Of a stretch of 64,000 nt of DNA, positions 37,298-48,900 are shown piece after piece. Position 1 is the stretch's first letter, and each line of letters starts with the position of its first letter. Source of the stretch: Schistosoma haematobium (taxonomy: Eukaryota; Platyhelminthes; Trematoda; Strigeidida; Schistosomatidae); assembly GCF_000699445.3 (NCBI RefSeq), contig NC_067195.1, positions 16,377,287 to 16,441,286 of the forward strand, given 5' to 3'. Under the pieces are notes generated by a model. The model saw only the letters and a program-made list of their open reading frames with translations. It ran no database searches and was not told where the DNA came from. A program made the translations under genes and the position numbers.

Positions 37298-39794
37298 TCA
37301 TTGATTATCTGAAATAGAGAGTACGAGTATTAGCTTAATAGAAGCATTTATAAATACCTAGATTTTGGTTTCCAAAGAACCAGTAGACTTACCATGTTCG
37401 GAAGCTGTAGCCAAACGTGTTAGGATGTACAGAAAAATATACCAATAATTATCATGTTCAGTCTAATGGTGGCCTTGGACTTCAAATGTACACTCCCTAT
37501 TGGTCGATATCTATTTCACTTGTTAAATATTGTACAAATGTTGTTTTCTATTTTATGGTACAATGTGGTTTGTTTGGTTGGTGTATAAACAGAGTATGTC
37601 TGAAATATAATGATTCATATCTCAGAGGCTAAGACTTGCGTTCTGGACTCAACTGACTGGGATAGACAGAGAAGCAGGGCCAATCAGAACTCTAGGCCAA
37701 TCTTACGTGTTTTCCATGTCACTAATCCGATCGATAAAACGCTTCACTCTAATCTGCAGTCCTCACGTTACAACAAGACGCCTCATGCGTATTAATTCAT
37801 CAACTTGATCTACCAATTGCCTTAGTGTGTCCTGCGCCGTCGTCTGTCCGAAAAATGTACTGAGTGTGTGGATTTTACTGCGTAGAGTGCGAAAAGTCTG
37901 TTCGTTTCATTATAATCTGGAGACAGAATAGCTGGTATATTTCCATCTACATCTTGGACAGCCTGCCAAGTCCATCTGCAACAGAGCTTCAAAATTAAGT
38001 CAACTACTTCATGATACAAAGATGAACATAACATACCTGTGAACTCTGGCATTTGTAGATGAGTAAAAACCATTTGCTTACATGGAATTCGACAGGTTTT
38101 AAATAAACGGCAGGTGCAAGTGCCGTTGCTTATATCCACTACCGGACATTGATGGCCGTCTACGAAGAACACAAAGGGTGACTGGCTATTCTTGATGTAC
38201 ATCAGTCCCCTTTTTTATATTCTTTAAGGACTATAAAGCCAGCATATGTGGTTAGCTTGCTTAGTAGAGGCATTAAGCAATCTTCAGCTACGTAGCTGCG
38301 TTTGTGACTACAGTGTAAGCTGGATTGTAGTGACGTACGTTTGCCTAATTGCCTCTGCCATGTAAATGTCTTCCACATACATTTACTCAACGCGTCTCGG
38401 TTAGACAACTTTCTCTTCAGTTGTCTGTGCGCACTTTCAACCCGGTTGTTCGTGTTGTTACCCGACGTGACGACATTGCTATTGAAAGCTGCGGCCCAAG
38501 TTTCTTTCCTACTCATCCAGTTCTTGTTTAAGTAGGCTGCGATGCGTCTGCTGCGTACACTGATTATGCGACGTGTCTGATTAAACTTAGCTACTGTTTG
38601 TTCACGCACCAGTTGACATAAGTACTGCTTGATTATTGGATTGCGGGTTTTCTTACACATAGCTCTACACACGTGGAAAGAGCATAGAGCTATATGGGCA
38701 GTACGGTGCGTTAATTGAACAGCGGATATGATGGATCTTGCACAATCCGTCACAAACGTTTGCGTTTGACTGGTTCCATTCATGATCTTTTTAAAATGAT
38801 CCAGTATTCATACTACATCAACCTTCTCTTCCTTGGTCCAAGCAAACATAACTGGAACTCCATGCCCGCAGTTATCTGTACAAACCAACTGAAAGAGTTT
38901 ATAACTAAAGACAATTAGTACGCAAGAAAATTTTACTTACTTTCCCCTGTTCGTGTTGTATGTTAAATCCAAACACACAATTCAGGGAACCGTTTGTACG
39001 TTACAATTTGCTCGTGTGTGCTAAATGCTATCTTTGTGACCTGGTTAGCCACACCCCCATAAGAAACGAACAATTTTCCATTGTTCCGTAAGGTTGCAAT
39101 TACATCGTTTAAACTTCCACAACCTAAGAAACCGTAGATATATGGGATAAGCTTACGTTCGACAAATTTATATTTTAAATTATTGACATAATGCACTGTT
39201 ATTGTCTTTTCGAAATTTTCTTCTGCATACTTAACAATAGATTCAGCACTACTTCCAGTCTTAACCATCGGTAGAACAACCTTCAACTGATCTTCACTTA
39301 GTCTTCTGAACAAAGGATCATTCTTCACGCACTTCTCATCACAAGGTTGGTTATGTATCATCCTCGACGACGATATGACGAACCAGTTCACAGCATACCG
39401 TAAACGAAACATGGCCTTGCAACCACCGAACTTTGATCTATTAAAATTGAAAACAATAATAATAATCATTTACCCTTTTACTCTCTGACCATAGCCCTCC
39501 GGCTTCTTTTTATGGCCAAAAGAACATACATACACTACATACTCACAGCGGATTTCCGGCTTTTCTATGTTCAGCCTGCTTTCACGTACAACATAATGAG
39601 TCCAAGTCATCTATTACTTTTTAGATGGTGTATTACCAGTAACAAACCTTTTGCAACAGATCGATAGCTTCTCTAACTTGGTCCCAGCTTGTCAGGTGCC
39701 TGGGTCTCGTAATCATTTCGAAGACATCAATGGTATCCACAGCCACTGGACACTCAGTATTAGTTTGACTGGTTGATGGAGTAGCGCGATCCAT
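37298..39794 (-). pseudogene. Spliced Mutator-like (ZSWIM1/3-type) transposase gene, broken
   Basis: Cut-and-paste MULE transposase, about 600 codons. Coding order: exon 39637-39794 (starts MDRATPSTSQT); 39474-39575 (C and H residues plus PEGYGQRVK, FAR1-like zinc finger); 38941-39437 (GGCKAMFRLRY...MIHNQPCD, then the catalytic CLDLTYNTN); 38823-38888 (VCTDNCGHGVPVMFAWT); 37776-38786 interrupted; 37393-37417; 37298-37308 (stop). FVTDCARS supplies the second Asp and NNRVESAH a likely Glu. The SWIM finger CTCRLFKTCRIPCKQ lacks the usual last His. Introns are 61, 36, 52, 36 and 84 nt. Lesions: frameshifts near 38,980 (after RFPE), near 38,205 (A6G4 run) and near 37,855, and a solo LTR inserted within MRR-LATASEH. 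A poly(A) signal sits near 37,236-37,241. Host domestication cannot be excluded for the ancestor, but this copy is dead. Confidence 0.82.
37418..37775 (+). mobile_element. Solo LTR inserted in the Mutator-like gene
   Basis: The 358-bp unit begins TGTTAGGA and ends GTTACAACA. It is flanked by AAACG (37,413-37,417) and AGACG (37,776-37,780), a 5-bp target duplication with one change. Removing it rejoins the host frame (CGT TTG on the minus strand), independent evidence for the exact boundaries. Diverged relatives lie at 5.5-5.8 kb (-) and 21.4-21.75 kb (+). TATAAAC and AATATAATGATTCA suggest the promoter and polyadenylation region. Confidence 0.8.
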
Positions 39795-39847
39795 AATACT
39801 GCGGAAAATAATAAATCTTTCATTCTACCTGATAACAATAAATAACA

Positions 39848-40160
39848 GTTAGGAACGAATATGCGGCCAGTTACGGCCACATGCGGCAGCAACAATTATT
39901 TTAGCTAAAGGAAACTAACTTCCGTTTTCCATATCTAAAAAACAATGCTCAAAATATAACGGATTAAGATTTTATGACATAAGAAAAACGAGTTTGCTTG
40001 CCAGTTAGGAACGACTATGCCGACATTTCGAGTTCCATACAGCCGCAGCACTTATTTAAGCTAACAAAACTAACCTTGGCTCCCGATATCTGAAAAAAAG
40101 AACTCAGAACAAAACGCATTAATATTTTATAACACAAGACTAGCCAGATTGCCTGAAGAA
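39848..40160 (-). repeat. About 156-bp tandem duplication upstream of the Mutator-like gene
   Basis: Two diverged units start GTTAGGAACGA at 39,848 and 40,004. Both contain a GCCGCAGC/GCGGCAGC block, AGCTAA...AAACTAAC, ATATCT(A/G)AAAAA and TTTTAT(G/A)ACA(T/C)AAGA, and end TTGCCAG/TTGCCTG. They lie just 5' of the transposase ATG, so they may be duplicated promoter or terminal repeat sequence. I did not find the matching terminus on the other side. Confidence 0.65.
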
Positions 40161-42950
40161 ATACATTGACTTGAGTAGAAGCAGCAAAAACCCAGAAAGA
40201 AATCGCTGATTCATAGTAAATTTCACACTAACATATAGAACATTACACTAACTGCGGCATTTTAGCACACCGAAACATTAAATTACATAGCTACACAAAA
40301 GAAATGGCTGAAAGAAGCACAGAACGAAGAAAGCCGACCGCCATTGCTTACAAAGATGGCGGATGTAATAATTCCCGCCTCACTCTGATTGGTTGCTAAG
40401 CTGAAGGGCACATTTACGAAATTGAGTTGCGTTTAATTAAAGCCGATTAGTGAGATTTTGCTGAGTGCCGTTATCAAAACCAAAAGGATGACATTCTTGG
40501 AGCAACTGCTTGTTTCAAATCTGGAAATCAGACGTTGACTAAGCTGGGTGTTTATAGTAGCGGATGTTCGATACCCCACACAGATTTTTCGAGTACATAT
40601 AATTAGCTTGTCGTAGTTAACAGAAGCCAGCTCATTAGTTGTCGTCCATGGCTACAGGTTTGATGGATTTGTTCGAACTACCAGGTTCATAGTGTCAATA
40701 TAAACGCATCGATAAACGATGACTTTACCTCTTTCGCCTGGTAATACCTCGAAATTGCAAACCACTTGCCGCGAAGACGAAGTTAAGGACTCAATAGCAA
40801 TCTATATTATACAGTAAGGACAGCCAATGAGACACAGTCACGGATGTTTGAGCCTGGCAGATTAGCTACAGTAAATACAGGATTTCAGCTAATGATTTAA
40901 CTGGGACTGACTTCGCAATCAGACAGCTCTTTGGCACCTCCGCTGTGCATACTAGTAGAGAAGTCTGGAGGCTGATGTCTTTGTGTTGATTAAGGGAGTC
41001 CGGACAACCTGATTATACCAAAGAGATATCCCCTCCCACAAATGAACAATTTTTGTTGTGGTTTTGCATTTACGTGGAATTGGGTTTTCGAATGTATGAT
41101 AAGTACAATCGAGCAGTGAAGCGATAAATGGATTGGTGAATAGTATTTATCGTTGCACTGCAATTTATGGTAATTATGAAGTGCGAGGTCAATATACGTT
41201 TTCATCGGTATTATAACCAGATCCACTGATTCATAACATAACATTTCCAATCATCTACATTGATACTGACCCTTTGAATTTCCTTGAAGACACTAATACT
41301 CGAAGGCGCTTGTTAAGACATCCACAACATGACACGTTACATTACAGTGTGCGAAGCATTCCCTCCAGCAACTAGCCAGCTTAGTGGTTATACATTGCGA
41401 CGTATCAGCTTTTTATCCAGACGTATCTTCTCCTCGCGTCATCCTCGGTTTCTGGTTCCATTGTCTTTCAAAAGAAGAGACCTCGACATCATTATTATCA
41501 AGTCCTTCACATTCGACATTTATTCGAGGATTATTGTAGAGTCAGTATGTAGTAGAATATCGAATGCTCTAGCTAGTTGGTGCATGTATAAAAACATCTT
41601 GGTTCCAGTAGATTGGTCAGTTATCCTATATTTAAAGAACATAACTATGTACGCCTTAATTTTCCTGAATGTATGCAGATGTTCGTTTTGTCGACGAACG
41701 CCACATATTTGTAATCTGTTGGATTTTTCACAATCCTTGAGCCTAATGAGGATAATGCTGCTGATATTTGTATATTCAACCTTTTCTATTCTAGAGACCA
41801 GCTTATACGTTGGTACTCACTTAGACGCTTTCGAAGTCTTTTTAGAATATTAGCACTATATGTATGTCATTAACAACAAATATGAGGATTTCTTCGGCGG
41901 TAACGACGATTTAACACAGTTATCGTACGTTTTCAACTTCGGATGGGGAAGGCATGATACACAAATATAGAGCAAGATCAATCTTACTGGTGCGTTTTGG
42001 AATATAAGCGATTCATGCTTGAAGCCAGTGGGTTGGAAGAAACCTATGATAGACCTATCACTCGATAGTTTTTATTTCGATAACGTAGATCTTTTCTAAC
42101 TATATGAACGATGGTAACTTTGTTTTGGGATATTAGAGGCTCAGTCAGTTCTGTAATCAACAGGACCCAAGTATTCCTAAAAAGGACTACATTTTGGCAC
42201 TCTGGGTCTAATGTCTTGTGACCTGCTGTGGTAGAATAAAATGTCTCAAAAACGTATAGTGAAACTAATAAAATTATTGCTTTTTGTTATGTCCTTTGGT
42301 CTGTCTACCCACTTTTGGTGCTGACGGTGCTTATCTAATACAGATTAAGACCTTGGCGCGATTGGCACACCGACCTAACCTTGAGGCTAGTACACGTGAG
42401 TTTGAAATGGGGTAGAGAGAAGAAAACTATTCTATCACCTGATTGGCTGACAAGCACGCGAATGAGAGAAGACAAGACAACTGGAACACTACTCGACCTA
42501 TACGTGATATCCTGATTTCCTCTGATTTCTCAGTGTAAAAAGGTACATGAATAAATAGGTAACTAACCTGACCTCAACGTACAATGATTAGGAAAAATAC
42601 AATTATATCCAAACCCGGGAATTAGCGTAGAAAATAGGGTGCAAAATATTATGTTTAAATTACAATAGCTTCGGAACAGAAAAGGGTATGGGAATGATTC
42701 ATACATCGAACGAAAGCTTATGTTCTATAGAATAGACTAGGGACAAAAATAAATGTCAGTGTTTTACAAGCTTTGCATAAAGTGGAGTAATGTCCTGAAA
42801 ATAGCTTTCGTAGTTTGACAGGGCTTCCTGTTTCCCTGTTAACATCATCTTCCGTCTTGACAAAATAGTTAAAACTGCCACCCAACCGAGTGCATAAATA
42901 AGTGAAACTGGTTGACGTTGTGATCCTTGTAAAGTGTAACCAAAAAAGAA
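40161..42950. other. No gene recognised
   Basis: 40,300-40,400 is locally GC-richer, with CCGCCAT, a GATTGG (CCAAT-like) box and GGCGG, and could be the Mutator-like gene's promoter. An open frame at 41,329-41,853 (+, 174 codons) has no motif, while its complement reads like decayed protein sequence (a NPTDYKYVAFVDK stretch), so I treat the region as an unidentified old element. 42,250-42,950 may hold the 3' part of the Gypsy remnant that follows. Confidence 0.35.
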
Positions 42951-42991
42951 AAATGCTTAGTCACTAGGTACAAGTAATAGCTAAGATATCA

Positions 42992-43660
42992 TCATTGATA
43001 TCTTCCCTCAGAAGCATATACTCTTCTCTTTGGGTCCACTTGCAGAATAACTGGTCTTCTATGTTTTAGTAATGATCTCCTAATAGGATTTTGTTCGGGT
43101 TGCACAGTCTTCCGAGTCGCTGAACTTTGTAAATCGAAACTCTCCAAAAAGATTTTCCACATTGAGCCCAGGTTCCCAGTTATCTGAAGTTCCAGCATTT
43201 TCCAGTATGTGGTTGACATGATGTGTCCACTTTTGGCCTTCAACTTTCACCACATACATTACATTCCCTCGCCTCTGAGGTATGCGTCCACTGGTCCATT
43301 GCGGAGGTGAGTATCAGAAATCACGGACGTATACGTTTTGACTATTTTGAAAGATTCTACGTCTCGCCCCATGATGGCGATTAAATTGGATTTCCATCCT
43401 TCCGTTTCTCCTTGCTATGCCATTTTGCTCTGGTTTTATAGAATCTAGGGCAGTTTTAACTTTTCCACCAAACATAATTTCTGCTGGAGACACTTGATTT
43501 CCCTCCCCTTTTGCCTTCACATATAGGGGGAACATTTAATGTGGTCACAAAACAACTAAGTCTGATCCAGATTGATGGAATGATTACTAATATTGAAACA
43601 AGCTTTACTTGACGCTTGTTTGAAACTGGGGCTACAACCAATTTTGCTGCAAAAATCAGT
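42992..43660 (-). pseudogene. Gypsy-type LTR retrotransposon, integrase C-terminus remnant
   Basis: On the minus strand: SPAEIMFGGKVKTALDSIKP (the end of an integrase core), NVYVRDF (GPF-like module start), and MYVVKVEGQKWTHHVNHILE, all typical of Gypsy integrase tails. The pieces are in different frames separated by stops and shifts, and reverse transcriptase and protease are absent. No flanking LTR was assigned. Confidence 0.75.
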
Positions 43661-44889
43661 TTTGAAATCTAGATCTGCTGGCCATCAAACCCTAGTTAAG
43701 GTTAACTCATATGGAATTTAAACTAGGGTTTGGATTGAAGAATAACTACCTAGGTAGTTTAGATACGCGCTATTTCCCAGTCAAAATGAAAACAAGGCGA
43801 CTGGGTTTTCATTATAAATATAAATGTACATTATTACCTAAAAAAATATTACCACCCACTTATTCAACCAGTAGTTGTCCGGCCAGTTGTAGTGTGGCGT
43901 CGAGTTGCAGTTGACTATGACCACCACTGCAGGAAGAATAGTTGCCAGTTAACCGATAAGATCCCCTGTAGGCCAAATATTAGAAGGCAGTTGATGGCTG
44001 TAGTCGAGATGTATTTGTTGGCGATCTCGTGGTATCGAAAGAATACCGAGGTCGTACCAGGTTACAATTGGGGTTACTGAGCGTAACCGAACTCGTGTAA
44101 TGTCATAATCAACGGAAGAATGTATGTTCTTAGTACCGCTAAACAAACAAGTACAGTAGAACAGTCCCTGGTACAACTGGTTATAATAGTAATTGTTTCC
44201 ATTACACCAATCGCGTTCTCTTGATAAAAGTAGGTTACCACATAGTAATCAAATCAGATGCAACTAATAAATGTTATTTTATCTCTTCTGGTTAGATCAC
44301 GTAGGGGTTCTTTCGAAAGATAATATTTGACTGCATTATAACATCGAGTGTTTCCAACTCTGGAACAGTGCTTCAATATGCAATCGAAAATGCACAGTTC
44401 CAGGAAATGCGAACAACACAATCAAAAGGGGAACAAATCAATATGGCTGCCTGAAAGACTAAGTATAGACTAAAAGAACATAGATTCAGTCCAGATAGAA
44501 ACATGAAAACCTAGTGAAGGCATAAGGAAGACAAAAAACTACAATAAAATACAAATATTACCACCTCAAATGGACTCACAAAGACTGATGGGATGTACAA
44601 CTGAAGGAATCAATAGGAATAAATTACAAGTATATACATGGATGAATTTTTGCACACAAAACCTTCAAAATGGATGTAACACCCATCCCTACTGTCAATG
44701 AAGTTGTGGTGTTGTAACTAATAACTCTCGTTCAATCTTTAGGAAGATAGAATCCTTAGAGTTTTCCAATTCATTTTCTTCTGCTTGTTTGCGTTTTACC
44801 TTGCTATCTAGTACACGCATGCATCGTGGTTAAAACAGAGAACTGCAAGAGAATAATGGTTAAAAGTGATGATGTTATCTGTTATTATC
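43661..44889. other. No gene recognised
   Basis: Only short overlapping frames on both strands; no motif, repeat or RNA gene identified. Confidence 0.4.
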
Positions 44890-46640
44890 GTTACTGTGGT
44901 ACTCAGAAGTATTTGAATTATAGTATGAACTAAGAATCCCAGAAATAACGTGATCGGATCAAGAAGTACTAGATAACCACAAACGAATGTACTGTATTTG
45001 GAATTCGAAATCAAGCATCCAACAAGTACAAAGGAAGCATTAGTTCATTCAAACACCACATCCACCACAGCCTAAATTACAGTCTAAGTGTCTGTACATC
45101 TTCTTCTTAAGTTCATCCTGTGTCTGTCCGGCATTGTATTGGATAAAAACTCTATTGTCTAGAATGCACTCATTAGTATTAGAATTAACAACCAAAATCG
45201 GAACAGACTCACCTGCTTCCTGGGATTGTGTAATCAGCATGTCGGTTGTGTATTGAGACCGCTGTTACCTAGAATTTGAACCATAGACTTTTAGACTATC
45301 CTCACCCACGAAGTAATGTTGGGTCTTTATATCCCCAATTTATGAATAATGTGGCTTCATTTAAAACATATTTCTCACATTGACTAGAGTTAATATTAAA
45401 AGTGATTTCGTGATAAGGATAAACAGAAGTTGATATTAAATCATCCGAATTGTAATCAAACTCGAGCTCATTTAGTACTTGTGCTTTTCATTGAGAAAGT
45501 TTCCCACAAGCAACAAATGTATTATGAGGACAGATAATATTTGATATGACATCGAGATTTGATTCTTCTGAAATAGTTTTCTCGAATTTATTAAGAATGT
45601 CATTGCAGAGTAAAGGATCATTAGAAAAACCAGCATCTATCAAAACTACATCAGTTTTTCGATCATGACTAGGTTCATTCAACATATTTTCCTCAGATTT
45701 GCAAGGAATTTAGTCAGAAATAAGTGAATTATTAGGGAAAACCATATCTGGTACAATAACATGAGAAATCTGATAAGTCGATTGACTAGGAACTGTTGTG
45801 TTGCACGGATTCTGAGTTTCATTTAACTCTGAACTGCTATATGACTCTACACTGTCTTTTGAAATTGTTGATAAGGATAAATGATCATTAGGGACACTGG
45901 ACTTAATAGAATCAGAATTACAAGACTTAATATTCGTTGCAGCAAGATGAACAGTAGTATTACAAACTGGCTAAATATGTCCAATATCACCACATTTAAA
46001 GCACTTAGAATTACTAAATTTACACGAATTAAAAGAATGGAACTTGCCGCAGGACAAGCATTGACCAAAATTGTGCCCATTTTCGTGAACTGCATCGCAA
46101 CTCCTCAATGAATTATCTGCATAACGTTAAGTATGCACTGGGTTGGGATGACGAAATGCAGTAGAATTTTTTATATCCTCATGAATCCTTTTACGAAATC
46201 TTCGGAATTTGTATACAGAACATAGTCTAGCAGTAGATCCCTGAGAATTGTATAAGAAAGCGAAATGGGCTTTTTCGGTAAAGCCAGAGTTTTAATAAGC
46301 TATATGCTTCTTTTCCGGTTGAATGTGAGGCAATGTGCTACAATATTGACATCCTCATCATCTTCCTTGGTCATAGCCCGAATTTCGAACATTTCAAAGT
46401 AATCCTCAAAAGCATCAAAATCTGAATGTATGTCCAACCGCTCCATCACAGGCTCCATCGTGACCCCGATGTGGTACTCAGAAGTATTTGAATTATAGTA
46501 TGAACTAAGAATCCCAGAAATAACGTAATCGGATCAAGAAGTACTAGATAACCACAAACGAATGTACTGTATTTGGAATTTGAAACCGAGCATTCAACAA
46601 GTACAAAGGAAGCATTAGTTCATTCAAACACCACAGTTAC
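44890..46640 (-). mobile_element. Internally deleted LTR retrotransposon with two LTRs and target-site duplication
   Basis: LTRs of 166 bp lie at 44,895-45,060 and 46,470-46,635. They start TGTGG and end CCACA and differ at about five positions (roughly 3 percent). The identical 5-mer GTTAC flanks the unit (44,890-44,894 and 46,636-46,640). Coding sense is minus, so the right LTR is the 5' LTR. The 1.4-kb interior keeps gag and a little downstream sequence, but no reverse transcriptase or integrase. It looks like a deleted, non-autonomous relative of schistosome Gypsy/CsRn1-type elements. Confidence 0.9.
45049..46460 (-). pseudogene. Decayed Gag region with CHCC-type zinc knuckles
   Basis: From 46,455 downward the minus strand reads MEPVMERLDIHSDFDAFEDY, a typical Gag start. 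After a frameshift, CLSCGKFHSFNSC and CFKCGDIGHI (about 45,970-46,060) form two zinc knuckles; a stop follows the second. Further down, YVLNEATLFINWGYKDPTLL and QYNAGQTQDELKKKM are remnants. Stops and frameshifts are frequent, so no functional protein is made. Nucleocapsid-like function is by family analogy. Confidence 0.75.
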
Positions 46641-48900
46641 CCTACAGACTTTTATCCGCAACATATTTACTGAATTCAGTTGTTGTATGGTATCGTTAAC
46701 AGTAAACACGCATTTTGCGTAATTTCTCTTCTTGTTAATGATGAGCAGGTCAGTTGATAGTATCCCAAATCTACTCTTTGTCATCAGTACATTAATTATG
46801 ACACAGTGGCTTGATCAAAATTCATTAAGACACCTCGATGTGACTGTCCAAGTTAAAGATGACACAAATATTCGGAGTTTGACAACACCTTTACACCTAA
46901 CACCTGTATAGTCGAAGGATACCAACTCAGTCAATTAAGAAGTCAGGAATGAAGTGGTTCGAGAATATATTTGAAAGGCCATTGATATATATGGGAAAGC
47001 ATTCGATCTAAGCTGTCTAACTGTTGCAAAGGATACATAGCACGGTGTACTCACTCGTGATCTGGTGTGGATGCGTAACTGAGCACGTTCAGCTAGGTTG
47101 TGTCCAGTTAAACTAATGAGGTTAGCTTCAGTGTCGAAGACTCACAGAACTAGGTATTTTGTGGATTTATTTGCCGCCACAAGAAAAATTGTAGCTGTTT
47201 ACTTTATTCCAAATTATTCAAATGTCTGATAATAAGTATATATACAAAATAACTTGGGTTCATTCCTTGCTTCTCTCAGCATACTTAAAAGTGATTTACA
47301 CAGATATCTAACCATAATATGAGGTCAACTTTTTTCATGTAGCACGCCATTAAACTAGGTAGATAAGTGAAATACTTTATTAGTTATAAATATTTTCTTA
47401 CATCAAAGTGCTTTTGATAGATCAAGATAACGGGGCATATTCACATTTTTTTCCAACTCAGCGTATCATTTAATGACGTCGGCTTGATTCGCAGTGTAAC
47501 ATTTTGGCTTAGTTTTTCCTCTCGAGATAACGTTTCAGTCAGCATAGAGTTCATTTTACTTCATTATTATGATATTGGTTTTGTATTTTTAGCGTTGTTT
47601 TATTTCACGTTAATATGTTTTGTATCAGTAAAGGGTGAATTTCGTTCAGTATGATAGTTACGAACTTTCTATTGTGACAATTTTATTCTTCCATTTTTCT
47701 GTGTGAACATCGTTTGTATTTCCCCAGGGATCTTAAAATGTGATCACATTCGACAGCAGATATTCAGATCTCTTTGGATTGTGAATCAGCTAATCCGGAC
47801 AACCATACAAGAGTTCGTGCTCCTCTCAGGAAGTTGAGAACTAGTGAATATGTCAAATATACTATTTTTGTTGTGTTTAAACCACGTAAAGAGAATAATT
47901 TTGACGACATGGTTATCAGCACTCTGAGAACTTTTAGAGAACAGCCATATTTGTTTAACGTCAAACACAGTTGTCTATAAGTATAGAAGAAACCTACTGA
48001 TAATTTTCTTATTTATTCTAATAAGATGAATAGAGCATATGAGTGTTTTAGTCTCAGCCCTTTAGCCTAAGATTGATTCGAATATTTGAATTTTGCTCGA
48101 GGATTAGAGTCACTAACTGATTCTGAAAACTTTACTTGTATCCTAACACTATAGGAATAGGATTATCCAAGATGTGATGGTAGAGGACCGAAACGTTATG
48201 ATTATAAAACATGACAGAAAACTATACAAAAGCAGGGAAGACTTACGCGTAATAGGTATATTTAATGTGCAGTCGAAGCAATGCGGTTGTTCAGTTACAA
48301 AGGCCGAAACCAGCTTTTTAGTCTAGCTGTGGTTGGCATTATGGAAAAAGATGTTCTCAAAAAACGAATAAACGCAAACATTGTCACAGGACCCGGCATA
48401 ATCACGGGTTTTGTAGATCACGTACCGGTGAAAAGGGATTCAAGTCAACAATAAATATGTCTGTCTGAATGGTCAGTGGTAAGTTGTAAAGTCTCATTTT
48501 CCTGTCTCTATTACGGAATATTTTCAATTTACTTGATTGAGTAGTTGATTAGTCATAATCATAATAAAATGCCATCGTTATCTGATTATGATTAGCAAAG
48601 CCTTTCAAGTTCACCGATAATGTTAAACTAAAGTAAAAATATTAGTCACATAGATTGACTAGAACAAGGTATCCACCAACTAACTACTACCTAAATAAAA
48701 TTAGAGATGCTAATTTACTGAAAGATTGTCATCATCATTTCCAAAGGCATATGTAAAGTCGTCGTTAATAATGATCAGTTTGTATACTGCAAGTAAAAAC
48801 AAGTTTCATACAGAAATGCAACTACACCTGGAATGAAAAATAATAATAACAACTCATATTCATACGTTTTTCTTATTGTCAAATGTACCTACAACTAATC
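46641..48900. other. No gene recognised
   Basis: Open frames at 47,774-47,980 on both strands mirror each other and lack motifs. No tRNA-like head, LTR or ribozyme core recognised. Confidence 0.35.

Noticed and set aside
41329..41853. 174-codon plus-strand open frame
   Set aside because: No recognisable motif, start context or splice partners. The opposite strand reads more like decayed protein, so this is probably a shadow of an old element.
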